64,000 bases of DNA from Methylotenera_A sp046598525 (GCA_046598525.1 JBKJIJ010000013.1:62001-126000), one strand, 5' to 3'. Counted from the stretch's first letter, positions 35,927 to 45,046 are shown. Notes: generated by a model not told the origin, from the letters alone. Numbers and translations are program-made.

Positions 35927-38219
35927 TGCTTTTTGCCAACACCTCTCTATTACCGTTACTTTGCATCGCAGAAACCAATCCTGCGCGTTCCATATCTTCA
36001 ATTAATCGTGCGGCACGGTTATAACCAATTCTTAACTGCCGCTGCACCGATGAAATGCTAGCGCGGCGACTGGTTAACACAATACTCACCGCTTCATCGT
36101 ATAACGGATCTTTTTCTGCGCCGTCATCAATGCCTATTTCACCAGCTTCGCCGCCTTCTGTTTCATTGGTCAAAATGCCCTCAATATAATTGGGCGCACC
36201 CAACGATTTCAAGTGATTCACGACCTGATGCACTTCATGATCTGACACAAACGCGCCATGAATCCGCATTGGGTAACCAGTGCCAGGCGGCATGTATAAC
36301 ATATCGCCCTGACCTAGTAACGCTTCAGCGCCCATTTGGTCTAATATGGTTCGCGAATCAATTTTGGATGACACTTGAAACGCTACGCGGGTGGGGATAT
36401 TAGCCTTAATTAAGCCAGTAATTACATCTACTGATGGACGTTGCGTTGCCAGCACCAAGTGAATGCCAGAAGCGCGCGCTTTTTGTGCCAAACGCGCGAT
36501 TAACTCTTCAACCTTTTTGCCTACTACCATCATTAAGTCAGCCAACTCGTCAATCATCACCACAATCATTGGCATTTCTTCCAAAGGCTCTGGCTCATCT
36601 GGCGTTAAGCTAAACGGATGCGGAATTTTTTCGCCTGCTTTTTCGGCTTCTTTAATTTTTTGGTTGTAGCCTGCCAAATTACGCACACCCAGCATAGACA
36701 TCAATTTATAGCGGCGTTCCATCTCTGAAACACACCAATTCAGCGCATTGGCCGCTTGGCGCATATCGGTCACCACTGGTGCCAATAAATGCGGAATACC
36801 TTCATACACCGAAAGCTCTAGCATTTTCGGGTCAATCAAAATCATGCGTACTTTGCTGGGTTCCGATTTGTACAGCAAGCTTAAAATCAGCGCATTAATT
36901 GCCACCGATTTACCTGAACCGGTAGTACCTGCCACCAGCACATGCGGCATTTTGGCTAAATCGGCTACCACTGGCTTGCCTGCAATATCTTTGCCCATGG
37001 CAATGGCCAGCGGCGAATGCATTTCGGCATACACTTGGCTGCCCATAATTTCAGATAAAAATACGATTTGGCGTTTTGGATTGGGGATTTCTAAACCCAT
37101 GCAGCTTTTACCCGGAATAGTTTCTACCACGCGAATGCTGACTACAGATAAAGCTCGTGCTAAATCGCGCGCTAAATTGGTGATTTGGCTACCTTTTACA
37201 CCTGCGGCAGGTTCTAGTTCAAAACGCGTAATTACAGGGCCTGGTTGCGCCGATAACACTTTGATTTCAATACCAAAATCCATTAACTTACGTTCAATTA
37301 AACGTGACGTAAAATCTAAGGTTTCAGCAGATGGCAAATCAACAGTATTATTGGCCACATCCAGTAAATGCAATGGCGGCAAGCTAGAATCTAAATCGGT
37401 GGCAAATAGCGTGGTTTGTTTTTCTTTTAACACCCGTTCGCTTTGTACAATCTCAATCACTGGTGCTTTGATCTCAACTGGCGCGCGGTCTTCAGTGCGT
37501 TTGCGTTCGGCTTCTACAAATTCTTCACGCTTTTGCACAACCACTTTGCCGGCTTTTCTGTCTTGCCAATCAATGTATTTAGTTATCGACCAATCGTAAG
37601 CGGCGATTAAATTTTTACCTAATTTTTCGGTAATCATAATCCAAGACCAGCCAGTAAACAGGCTAAAACCCACTGCAAATAACAGCAATAACAACATGGT
37701 AGAGCCGGTAAATCCAAACATTGCGCGCAATGCACCATCTACTGCGTTACCCAACATGCCGCCGCTGGTTAACGGCAAGCTGGCTGGCAAGCTGATTAAA
37801 TGGCCAGCTTCTAACGCGCAACATGAAATAAGCAATAACATGAAACCGACAAAATTAAATAGTAAAAATGGGCGTTCTGAAATGGTTAACTCTAAGCGTA
37901 AATAAACCAACCACATACTGTAAAACGCTAAAACTACCCACCACCATGCCGAAAAACCGAACAAATACAACAACATATCGGCAATCCAAGCGCCTACTGA
38001 TCCGCCTGCATTTTGAATAACCGCGTTATCGGATGCCATGTGCGACCATGACGGATCGGCGTTATGGTAGCTGATTAAAATAACGGCCAAATATAAGCCA
38101 ACTAGCACCAAACCTAACCACCATGCCTCACGCACAAGGTTGGCGCCGTGTTGTTGCGATGGACTAGGTGGCGCTTGCAAGCGGCCATTCACTGCTGGAG
38201 ATTTTTTATTAAAAAACAA
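35910..38219 (-). CDS. ftsK: DNA translocase FtsK
   Basis: Protein of 769 residues: four or five N-terminal membrane helices (about 30-190), a short linker (about 190-260), the FtsK motor (Walker A VAGTTGSGKSVAINALIL, Walker B MIVVMIDELADLMMV) and the C-terminal gamma winged helix (SRRASISSVQRQLRIGYNRAARLIEDME) that reads KOPS sequences and activates XerCD. The linker is much shorter than in E. coli FtsK, as is usual for betaproteobacteria. It couples chromosome dimer resolution to cell division at the septum. Confidence 0.95.
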   Translation of the reverse strand: MFFNKKSPAVNGRLQAPPSPSQQHGANLVREAWWLGLVLVGLYLAVILISYHNADPSWSHMASDNAVIQNAGGSVGAWIADMLLYLFGFSAWWWVVLAFYSMWLVYLRLELTISERPFLLFNFVGFMLLLISCCALEAGHLISLPASLPLTSGGMLGNAVDGALRAMFGFTGSTMLLLLLFAVGFSLFTGWSWIMITEKLGKNLIAAYDWSITKYIDWQDRKAGKVVVQKREEFVEAERKRTEDRAPVEIKAPVIEIVQSERVLKEKQTTLFATDLDSSLPPLHLLDVANNTVDLPSAETLDFTSRLIERKLMDFGIEIKVLSAQPGPVITRFELEPAAGVKGSQITNLARDLARALSVVSIRVVETIPGKSCMGLEIPNPKRQIVFLSEIMGSQVYAEMHSPLAIAMGKDIAGKPVVADLAKMPHVLVAGTTGSGKSVAINALILSLLYKSEPSKVRMILIDPKMLELSVYEGIPHLLAPVVTDMRQAANALNWCVSEMERRYKLMSMLGVRNLAGYNQKIKEAEKAGEKIPHPFSLTPDEPEPLEEMPMIVVMIDELADLMMVVGKKVEELIARLAQKARASGIHLVLATQRPSVDVITGLIKANIPTRVAFQVSSKIDSRTILDQMGAEALLGQGDMLYMPPGTGYPMRIHGAFVSDHEVHQVVNHLKSLGAPNYIEGILTNETEGGEAGEIGIDDGAEKDPLYDEAVSIVLTSRRASISSVQRQLRIGYNRAARLIEDMERAGLVSAMQSNGNREVLAKSNATAD

Positions 38220-38371
38220 TCTGTTACAAACCTATAAATAGTGAAAGAAATTTAAATGATTATAGCAAAATCAAATTGCACAAAGCATGTCTATACACAT
38301 TAATTAAATTAATATTTAGACAATTTTCATCAAGCAAATTACTATGACACGTAATACTAAAGGAGCACCAA

Positions 38372-38836
38372 ATGGATACAGGCATTAAAGAAAAAGACAG
38401 AAAAATCATCGCAAAAGGCTTATCGCATTTATTGGCCGATACCTATAGTTTGTATTTAAAAACACATTATTTTCACTGGAATGTAACAGGCCCAATGTTT
38501 AACACCTTGCACCTAATGTTTGAGGCGCAATATACCGAGCTGGCTTTGGCGGTGGATTTAGTGGCAGAACGCATCCGCTCTTTAGATGTGTATGCACCCG
38601 GCACCTACAGCCAATTTGCCAAATTATCATCCATTAAAGAACCAGACGGCGTGCCAAAAGCCAATGACATGATTGCCGAATTGGTGGCTGGTCATGAAGC
38701 GGTTTGCCGCACGGCACGTAGCGTATTTCCAGCATCTGATGCCGCATCAGATGAAGCAACGGCGGATTTATTAACGCAGCGTTTACAGCTGCATGAAAAA
38801 ACCGCTTGGATGTTGCGCAGCTTGTTAGAAAAGTAG
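38372..38836 (+). CDS. dps: Dps-family ferritin-like DNA-protection protein
   Basis: Protein of 154 residues of the four-helix Dps family. The ferroxidase-site signature at the subunit interface is present: THYFHWNVTGPMF near residue 31 and DLVAERIRSLD near 62. Dps shells of 12 subunits oxidise and store iron with hydrogen peroxide and shield DNA. A strong AAGGAG precedes the ATG. Its place between ftsK and trxB puts it with an antioxidant gene, though each appears to have its own promoter. Confidence 0.9.
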   Translation: MDTGIKEKDRKIIAKGLSHLLADTYSLYLKTHYFHWNVTGPMFNTLHLMFEAQYTELALAVDLVAERIRSLDVYAPGTYSQFAKLSSIKEPDGVPKANDMIAELVAGHEAVCRTARSVFPASDAASDEATADLLTQRLQLHEKTAWMLRSLLEK

Positions 38837-38876
38837 TCTGTTCAGTAGTTTTAAAGAGCAAATAATCTAACAACCC

Positions 38877-38952
38877 AGTCATTCCCACCAAAGTGGGAAT
38901 CCATTTTGATTTTAAACATTACGATGGATTCCCGCTTTCGCCAGAATGATGA
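38877..38952. repeat. REPIN-like element, partly decayed, 76 bp
   Basis: Left hairpin AGTCATTCCCACCAAAGTGG is intact; the right one has lost pairing (CCCGCTTTCGCCAGAATGATG). Lies between dps and trxB. Confidence 0.8.
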
Positions 38953-39076
38953 TTGAAAGATAAAATACAAATAGGCGATGGCTAGATAAAAGTATCTAAA
39001 TAGCACCTATCTTGAAAATCCAAGCTACTAACCGCATATAATTTATATTAATAATATTTCTAGAAAGCAGTATTTC

Positions 39077-40027
39077 ATGTCTTCACGTCACGTTCATCTT
39101 CTTATTTTAGGCTCAGGTCCTGCTGGCTATTCGGCGGCCGTTTATGCGGCACGCGCTAATTTAAACCCTGTGCTAATCACTGGTATTGCGCAAGGCGGCC
39201 AACTGATGACCACAACAGAAGTGGACAACTGGCCAGCCGATGCCAATGGCGTGCAAGGCCCAGAATTAATGGAGCGCTTTCAAAAACATGCTGAACGCTT
39301 TAATACAGAAATGATTTTTGATCATATTCACACCACGCATTTAACCGAAAAACCCATTCGTTTAGTGGGTGACAATGGCGATTACACTTGTGATGCCTTA
39401 ATTATCGCCACTGGCGCATCCGCACAATATTTGGGCTTACCAAGTGAAGAGAAATTTAGCGGAAAAGGCGTTTCGGCTTGTGCCACCTGTGATGGATTTT
39501 TCTATCGTAATCAAGAAGTTGCCGTTATTGGCGGTGGCAATACGGCGGTTGAAGAAGCCTTATATTTAGCCAATATTGCCAGCAAAGTGACGCTTGTGCA
39601 TAGACGCGATAAATTTAAAGCCGAAGCCATTTTGGTGGATAAATTAATGGCGCGCGTGGCGGAAGGCAAAATTGAGCTGCAAACTTTTCACACATTAGAT
39701 GAAGTGCTGGGCGATGCAACAGGCGTAACTGGCATGCGCATTAAAGATGTGAATAGCGGTGCAACTAAGGATATTGAGCTAAAAGGCGTGTTTATAGCCA
39801 TCGGCCATAAACCGAATACCGATATTTTTGCAGGCCAGATAGATATGGAAGGCGGCTATATCGTCACGCAAATGGGTCGTACTGGCAACGCAACTGCCAC
39901 CAATATTCCAGGCGTATTTGCCGCAGGTGATGTGCAAGACCATATCTATCGCCAAGCCGTAACCAGCGCAGGCACTGGCTGTATGGCAGCGTTAGATGCT
40001 GAGCGTTATTTAACAAGTTTAAAATAA
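39077..40027 (+). CDS. trxB: thioredoxin reductase
   Basis: Flavoenzyme of 316 residues. The FAD site GSGPAGYSAAVYAARA near residue 13, the redox-active pair Cys135-Ala-Thr-Cys138, the NADPH site GGGNTAVEEALYL near 151 and the C-terminal FAD motif GVFAAGDVQDHIYRQAVTSA are all present. It reduces thioredoxin with NADPH. Followed after 290 bases by the Smr gene, a usual betaproteobacterial order next to ftsK. Confidence 0.95.
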   Translation: MSSRHVHLLILGSGPAGYSAAVYAARANLNPVLITGIAQGGQLMTTTEVDNWPADANGVQGPELMERFQKHAERFNTEMIFDHIHTTHLTEKPIRLVGDNGDYTCDALIIATGASAQYLGLPSEEKFSGKGVSACATCDGFFYRNQEVAVIGGGNTAVEEALYLANIASKVTLVHRRDKFKAEAILVDKLMARVAEGKIELQTFHTLDEVLGDATGVTGMRIKDVNSGATKDIELKGVFIAIGHKPNTDIFAGQIDMEGGYIVTQMGRTGNATATNIPGVFAAGDVQDHIYRQAVTSAGTGCMAALDAERYLTSLK

Positions 40028-40143
40028 CTCGTTTTTAAACTAATCCGTTGCCCCTAAGCCATGAGTTTGCCGAATAGTTGAAATGCGTGCATAGATTGTC
40101 TTTTAGGTAAGCTAAAGCTCAGCAAAAACGGTGCTTTTAAATC

Positions 40144-40277
40144 CCCTCACCCTTCAAGGGAGAGGGCTAGGGAGCGGGTAAAAACGCGTTAATACAAAAT
40201 ATCCGCCATACCCGCTAAGGCAGCAATCCAATGATGGTTTAAAATCAAAATGGATTCCCGCCTTTGCAAGAATGACG
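40144..40277. repeat. repeat remnants between trxB and smr
   Basis: Two pieces: a 23-base inverted repeat CCCTCACCCTT/AAGGGAGAGGG at 40144-40166, a second repeat type, and at about 40226-40277 a worn REPIN-like copy (right end GGATTCCCGCC...AATGACG; left end reduced to AATCCAAT). Nothing else is seen in the 40028-40317 gap except the smr promoter and ribosome-binding site. Confidence 0.65.
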
Positions 40278-40317
40278 AAATAGTCAGTTTTTAGGCTTAA
40301 TTAACACTTGGAGTTGT

Positions 40318-40995
40318 ATGGCGCAGGCAAAACAACAACCTAAAAACAAGGCAAAGCTAAACGCCATTCCCATCACCAAAGCGCAAGCTAACGCCTTAAA
40401 ATCCGCCAAAGAACAAGCGTTAGCCTTAGCTAAATTACAAGCACAACAACAATTACTGGCCGAAGCAGAAAAGCCGAATAGCGACACCAGCCTATTTCAA
40501 GCCGCCGTTAAAAACGCGCGCCCACTTAATATAGAAGTGCCGTTTACTGAAAAAACCCACCCAAAACCCATCGCCAAACAATTTTTACGCGATGAAAAAC
40601 AAGCACTTAGAGATTCACTAAGTGATGATTATTACCCTGCGCACGAATTAGAAAGCGGCGAAGAACTGCTTTACCTGCGCACAGGCCAATCGCCCAGCAT
40701 ATTAAGCAAACTGCGCCGCGGCTTTTGGGTAGTACAAGCGCAAATTGATTTACATGGATTAATTTCAGACGAAGCACGCGAATACGTAGCCGAATTTTTA
40801 GGCAGTTGCAAAAAGAAAAATATCCGCTGCGTGCGCATAGTGCATGGCAAAGGCCTAGGCTCCCGCAACCGCGAACCCGTGCTAAAACATAAACTGCGCA
40901 ACTGGTTAATTCAAAAAGATGAAGTAATTGCTTATGCGCAAGCCAAGCCAGAGGATGGCGGCAGTGGTGCTGTGATAGTTTTGTTGAAAGCTTAA
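40318..40995 (+). CDS. Smr-domain protein
   Basis: Protein of 225 residues. The first half is a polar, Ala/Lys/Gln-rich helical region without a known fold; the C-terminal Smr domain (about 138-223) has the DLHG motif at 144-147 and the HGKGLGSR motif near 176-183. Smr domains occur in MutS2 and YdaL-like endonucleases that nick branched DNA or act on RNA. Stand-alone Smr proteins next to trxB are frequent in betaproteobacteria; their function is not settled. Confidence 0.87.
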   Translation: MAQAKQQPKNKAKLNAIPITKAQANALKSAKEQALALAKLQAQQQLLAEAEKPNSDTSLFQAAVKNARPLNIEVPFTEKTHPKPIAKQFLRDEKQALRDSLSDDYYPAHELESGEELLYLRTGQSPSILSKLRRGFWVVQAQIDLHGLISDEAREYVAEFLGSCKKKNIRCVRIVHGKGLGSRNREPVLKHKLRNWLIQKDEVIAYAQAKPEDGGSGAVIVLLKA

Positions 40996-41084
40996 TGTAA
41001 AATATTATTTAGATTAATCAATTGCTCTTTTTAAATTATCTTTAGAGCTTTAGAATCAGAAACCAGTATTGATAGACTTTACAC

Positions 41085-41519
41085 ATGAAAAAAATAATAT
41101 TAATTTTAATCATATTACTATCAACTCTTTCAGCAGTTAAAGCTGATGAGCTTGCTTGGACGGACTTTAATAACAAGTTTAAAGCTGGGGAAATTGAGTT
41201 AAATTGTCGCAGTCTAGCATGTGCTGCTAGATGGGGAGTAAACAGACCTAACCTGCGACAACTTGATTCCGAAAGTGATTGGTACGAGTTGGCTGAACTT
41301 ACAGCCAAGTTAAATCAAAATGGTTTATTAGCATATTACTATTTGGCCAAGTCAGCAATTATGCTCGAGTTATATGACGCTGCTGATATGTATATGGATA
41401 AATCTACGTACGATGGAGTTGACCGTAGTTGCATACTCGGTACTTGTGAAGGAATTGACATCAATCGTGCGTTCTTAGGATTCAGATTTGTAATTGACGA
41501 AAGTAGGAAGGGTAATTAA
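41085..41519 (+). CDS. small secreted protein, 144 aa, unknown function
   Basis: I do not recognise the family. A clear signal peptide (about 1-20, ending VKA-DE) leads to a mature protein of about 124 residues that is mainly helical and has four cysteines (LNCRSLACAARWG and CILGTCEGID), suggesting two disulfides in the periplasm. The helical middle (YELAELTAKLNQNGLLAYYYLAKSAI) looks like a single TPR- or Sel1-type repeat. Base and codon use (GGA, GCT and AGA codons, fewer GGC) differ from the neighbours, a hint of transfer. It sits at the edge of the repeat-rich stretch. Confidence 0.6.
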   Translation: MKKIILILIILLSTLSAVKADELAWTDFNNKFKAGEIELNCRSLACAARWGVNRPNLRQLDSESDWYELAELTAKLNQNGLLAYYYLAKSAIMLELYDAADMYMDKSTYDGVDRSCILGTCEGIDINRAFLGFRFVIDESRKGN

Positions 41520-41532
41520 ATACTCTTTGCCC

Positions 41533-41562
41533 TGTAGGGTGTGTTCTTGAAACCACCCTACA
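41533..41562. repeat. short copy of the TGTAGGGTGGGT palindromic element
   Basis: TGTAGGGTG at the left and CACCCTACA at the right around a 12-base centre, an internally shortened version of the element at 41715-41793. It lies just beyond the stop codon of the relic gene tail. Confidence 0.8.
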
Positions 41563-41566
41563 AAAT

Positions 41567-41710
41567 TCATAAACCCAAATCACTCAAACTCCCATGCTCA
41601 TCTGTCCTGCGGCCTAATGGCCAAAAGAATTTACATTCACTTTCTTTAATCGGCAAATCGTTAATGCTTGCGTAGCGCAATTCCATTAATCCGTTAGCAT
41701 CGAATTGCCA
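41567..41710 (-). pseudogene. orphan 3' end of a divergent copy of the NTF2-like gene
   Basis: Codes without interruption for 47 residues and a stop, from WQFDANGLMEL to SLSDLGL. 41 of the 47 residues match the C terminus of the intact gene at 41797-42276. Of 15 differing codons nine are synonymous. The fragment begins abruptly where the palindromic element ends and has no start codon, so it is a detached gene tail, not a gene. Confidence 0.85.
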
Positions 41711-41714
41711 GCTT

Positions 41715-41793
41715 TGTAGGGTGGGTTCTTGAACCCACGCGTCATAAAATTTAAAATTGTTATCGCGTGGGTAAACAAGTTACCCACCCTACA
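41715..41793. repeat. TGTAGGGTGGGT palindromic element, 79 bp
   Basis: Ends are inverted copies, TGTAGGGTGGGT...AACCCACGCG and CGCGTGGGT...ACCCACCCTACA. It joins the orphan tail to the intact NTF2-like gene; 3 bases separate it from that gene's stop codon. Confidence 0.88.
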
Positions 41794-41796
41794 AAA

Positions 41797-42276
41797 TCAC
41801 AATCCCAAATCACTCAAACTCGCATGCTCATCTGGCCTGCGGCCTAATGGCCAAAAGAATTTACGGTCTGTTTCTTTAATGGGCAAATCGTTAATGCTGG
41901 CGTAGCGTAATTCCATTAAGCCTTTGGCGTCAAATTGCCAATTTTCGTTGCCGTAGCTTCTAAACCAACTGCCTGCTTCATCACGCCATTCATAGGCAAA
42001 ACGCACAGCGATGCGGTTGCCGTCAAATGCCCAAAGCTCTTTGATTAGCCGATACTCTAATTCCTTGGCCCATTTTTGAGTTAAAAATTCTACGATTTGC
42101 GCGCGGCCTTTTGGAAATTCAGCGCGGTTACGCCATTGCGAATCTTGCGTATACACCATTGAAACACGTTGCGGGTCGCGGCTGTTCCAGCCATCTTCTG
42201 CCATGCGCACTTTTTGAATAGCCGTTTCGCGGGTGAATGGCGGGACTGGTGGGCGGGTTTCTGCTGCATTTGTCAT
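41797..42276 (-). CDS. NTF2-like (DUF1348) protein
   Basis: Cytoplasmic protein of 159 residues of the cone-shaped NTF2/SnoaL fold, matching the DUF1348 (YesE-like) family: AEDGWNSRDPQRVSMVYTQD, EFLTQKWAKELEYRLIKELW, FAYEWRDEAGSWFRSYGNENWQF. Members are widespread and of uncertain biochemical role; a ligand- or lactone-type activity has been guessed from the fold. No operon partner. A divergent copy of the last 47 residues lies downstream at 41567-41710. Confidence 0.85.
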   Translation of the reverse strand: MTNAAETRPPVPPFTRETAIQKVRMAEDGWNSRDPQRVSMVYTQDSQWRNRAEFPKGRAQIVEFLTQKWAKELEYRLIKELWAFDGNRIAVRFAYEWRDEAGSWFRSYGNENWQFDAKGLMELRYASINDLPIKETDRKFFWPLGRRPDEHASLSDLGL

Positions 42277-42328
42277 CTTGGATTCCTAAACATCAAAGCG
42301 GTGATTAAAAGTTAAAATAATGTTAGCA

Positions 42329-42450
42329 CGTCGTTCTGAGCCTTGGTTTTATTTGGGCGAAGAATCCAGCACTTGGCTATTTAAATTTGCTTGGCTAATT
42401 TGATTTTTAGTTAGTTAAAAGCTGGATTCTTCGCTTTGCTCAGAATGACG
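42329..42450. repeat. GTCATTCTGAGC-type palindromic element, 122 bp
   Basis: Left end CGTCGTTCTGAGCC...GCGAAGAATCCAGC, right end GCTGGATTCTTCGC...GCTCAGAATGACG, inverted to each other. A second repeat family, also present at 44938-45023. Confidence 0.85.
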
Positions 42451-42538
42451 GTGTGGGAATATTGTGCTTAAGTATATTGCTTTAGCAAAAATTGTCATTT
42501 CAGTAATCATCATTCAACTAAACAACATTACTAGCAAT

Positions 42539-43062
42539 CGTCATTCCAGCGCAGGCTGGAATCTAGGCAAGATACGTGTCAACAAATATATCAACTGGCA
42601 TTATGTAAATAAAACTTAAACACAAATCTTAGTGCGCTTAAGTGACTCACCAAAAATTGTTGCTGGACTGGATTCCAGCCTGCGCTGGAATGACGAATTT
42701 GATAATTGGGCGCTTAATAATAAAAAGCTATTGCTCACCTAAGAAACCACCACTTTGATGCGCCCATAGGCTGGCATATAAGCCACCCAGTTTCAGCAAT
42801 CGTCATTCCAGCGCAGGCTGGAATCTAGGCAGGATACGTGTCAACAAATATATCAATAGGCATTATGTAAATAAAACTTATACACAAAGCTTGGTGCGCT
42901 TAAGTATTTCACCAAAAATTGTGGCTGGACTGGATTCCAGCCTGCGCTGGAATGACGAAATTGATAATCGGGCGCTTAATAATAAAAAGCTATTGCTCAC
43001 CCAAAAAACCACCACTTTGATGCGCCCACAGGCTGGCGTATAAGCCACCTAGTTTCAGCAAT
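42539..43062. repeat. 262-bp tandem duplication: REPIN-like element plus ABC transporter gene tail, twice
   Basis: Copy 1 is 42539-42800, copy 2 is 42801-43062, each exactly 262 bases with about 17 substitutions and no indels (about 93% identity). Each unit has a 157-base REPIN-like element (CGTCATTCCAGCGCAGGCTG...GCTGGAATGACG) followed by the 3' end of the ABC transporter gene up to an AGCAAT. An AGCAAT also precedes copy 1. The rest of the 713-base gap 42277-42989 holds the element at 42329-42450 and no gene. Confidence 0.92.
42728..42800 (-). pseudogene. orphan 3' end of the ABC transporter gene
   Basis: Encodes 23 residues and a stop (LLKLGGLYASLW to GGFLGEQ), identical in protein to the end of the gene at 42990-44831. 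The five base differences in the coding part are all synonymous. It has no upstream coding region; the element of copy 2 begins immediately after it. Confidence 0.85.
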
Positions 43063-44831
43063 TCGGCATGGCTGCCCTGCTCAATAATATTGCCATTATC
43101 CAGCACAATTAATTTATCCATTGCAGCAATGGTGGATAAGCGATGCGCGATGGCGACAACGGTTTTGCCTTGCATCAAATTATAAAGGCTGGCTTGAATC
43201 ACGGTTTCTACTTCAGAATCCAGCGCGCTGGTGGCTTCATCTAATAATAAAATCGGTGCATCTTTAAGCATCACACGCGCAATGGCAATACGCTGACGCT
43301 GGCCGCCAGAGAGCTTTACTCCGCGCTCGCCTACGTGCGCATCGTAGCCTGTTCTGCCTTTTACATCGCTTAAATTCAATATAAATTCATGTGCTTCGGC
43401 ACGTTTGGCGGCGGCAATCATTTCTTCTTCTGTGGCGTCGGGGCGGCCATATAAAATATTATCGCGCACGCTGCGATGCAGCAATGAGGTATCTTGCGTG
43501 ACCATGCCAATGCTGGCGCGCAGGCTGTTTTGGGTGACGGCATTGATATTTTGCTGGTCAATCAAAATGCGGCCTGCTTCAACTTCATAAAAGCGCAATA
43601 GTAAGTTAACAATAGTGGATTTTCCCGCGCCAGAACGCCCTACCAGCCCGACTTTTTCGCCGGCTTTGATGGTTAAATCGAGATTTTTTAATACTTGTTT
43701 ATGCTGGCTGGAAAGCACTTTACCGTAATTAAAATTCACCGCGTCAAAAACCACTTCGCCTTGCTTCACCTGTAAGGGTTTTGCATCAGGCGCATCGTTA
43801 ATATTATTGTGCATGGTCAATGTGTTCATGCCGTCTTGCACCGTGCCTACTTGCTCATAGAGCGATGTCATTTCCCACATTACCCAATGCGAAACGCCGT
43901 TTAGGCGCAGCGCCATGGCCGTTGCCGCGGCCACACCGCCCACTGTTACTTCACCAATACTCCATAACCATAAAGCGGTTAAGCCAGTGGCAATAATTAG
44001 CAACATATTGAGTATATGGTTAACGATTTCGACAGAGCTGACTAATTGCATTTGGCCGTGTACAGTGCCTAAAAAATCTTGCATGGCATGCTTGGCATAA
44101 CCTGCCTCGCGCCCCGCGTGGCTGAATAATTTAACGGTACTAATATTGGTGTAAGCATCGGTAATGCGGCCTGTCATTAAACTGCGCGCATCGGCTTGGC
44201 GTTGCGATGTTTTGCTTAATTTAGGCACAAAATAGCTTAGAGATGCCACATAACAGGCCAACCAAACCAAAAATGGAATGGTAATAAGCGGATTAAAATA
44301 GCCCACAATGGTGACCATAGTGCCAAAATACACAATCACGTAAATCATGATATCGGCCACAATAAACCACACATCGCGCACGGCCAGCGCGGTTTGCATC
44401 ACTTTTGCCGCCACGCGGCCTGCAAACTCGTCTTGGTAAAAGCTCATGCTTTGATTCAACATCAGTCGATGGAAATTCCAGCGCAGACGCATGGGGAAAT
44501 TACCCGCCAATGCTTGGTGCTTAAACAAAGTTTGCAACACAATAAACAGCGTACTCAGCAACAAAACGCCAGCCAATATCATTAGACGATTGCCCTCTTG
44601 CTGCCATAATAATTGCGGCGGAATATCGCTTAACCAATCCACCACTTTGCCCATCATGGCAAATAACAATGCCTCAAACGCGCCAATCATGCCGGTGAAA
44701 ATGGTCATGCCCAATAAAAATGGCCGCATGCCTGCTGTGCAATCCCACGCAAATTGCCAAAAGTTTTTGGGCGGCGTGTTGATGATGGCATCGGGAAACG
44801 GCTTTGCTAAGCTTTGAAACCAATTGTACAT
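42990..44831 (-). CDS. ABC exporter, fused permease-ATPase (MsbA/MDR type)
   Basis: Half-transporter of 613 residues: six membrane helices (about 35-325) followed by an ATPase domain with Walker A GLVGRSGAGKSTIVNLLL near 393, signature LSGGQRQRIAIARVML near 510 and Walker B ILLLDEATSALDSE, then the H-loop His in AHRLS. It works as a homodimer to export lipids, drugs or other hydrophobic substrates; the substrate cannot be inferred. No MFP partner and no clear operon mate. The last 23 codons are duplicated downstream. Confidence 0.86.
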   Translation of the reverse strand: MYNWFQSLAKPFPDAIINTPPKNFWQFAWDCTAGMRPFLLGMTIFTGMIGAFEALLFAMMGKVVDWLSDIPPQLLWQQEGNRLMILAGVLLLSTLFIVLQTLFKHQALAGNFPMRLRWNFHRLMLNQSMSFYQDEFAGRVAAKVMQTALAVRDVWFIVADIMIYVIVYFGTMVTIVGYFNPLITIPFLVWLACYVASLSYFVPKLSKTSQRQADARSLMTGRITDAYTNISTVKLFSHAGREAGYAKHAMQDFLGTVHGQMQLVSSVEIVNHILNMLLIIATGLTALWLWSIGEVTVGGVAAATAMALRLNGVSHWVMWEMTSLYEQVGTVQDGMNTLTMHNNINDAPDAKPLQVKQGEVVFDAVNFNYGKVLSSQHKQVLKNLDLTIKAGEKVGLVGRSGAGKSTIVNLLLRFYEVEAGRILIDQQNINAVTQNSLRASIGMVTQDTSLLHRSVRDNILYGRPDATEEEMIAAAKRAEAHEFILNLSDVKGRTGYDAHVGERGVKLSGGQRQRIAIARVMLKDAPILLLDEATSALDSEVETVIQASLYNLMQGKTVVAIAHRLSTIAAMDKLIVLDNGNIIEQGSHAELLKLGGLYASLWAHQSGGFLGEQ

Positions 44832-44937
44832 AGTGGATGACTGTATTTTCTGTAAAGATATTGTTGCTTATACGAGTGACAATTTAAAGAATAGTGCGAA
44901 TTTAAAACAGGATGAAAATTTTAGTTTAAATCTAACA

Positions 44938-45023
44938 CGTCATTCTGAGCATAGCGAAGAATCTAGTTTAGGGAATAAAGTCTGGATTCTTCGCCCAAAT
45001 AAATCATTGGGCTCAGAATGACG
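44938..45023. repeat. GTCATTCTGAGC-type palindromic element, 86 bp
   Basis: CGTCATTCTGAGCATAGCGA at the left, GGGCTCAGAATGACG at the right, each with an internal GAAGAATC/GATTCTTC arm. Lies between the ABC exporter and ispF. Confidence 0.87.
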
Positions 45024-45046
45024 GTTTTATTATTAAGCCGATTAAA

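Noticed and set aside
36748..37599. Open frame of 283 codons opposite ftsK
   Set aside because: It lies wholly antisense to the conserved FtsK motor region and its product is Ser/Thr/Ile-rich without any recognisable motif; a mirror of ftsK codon usage.
42539..43062. CRISPR-like array because of repeated units
   Set aside because: Only two units of 262 bases, directly adjacent and containing a gene tail; no short repeats with unique spacers and no cas genes.
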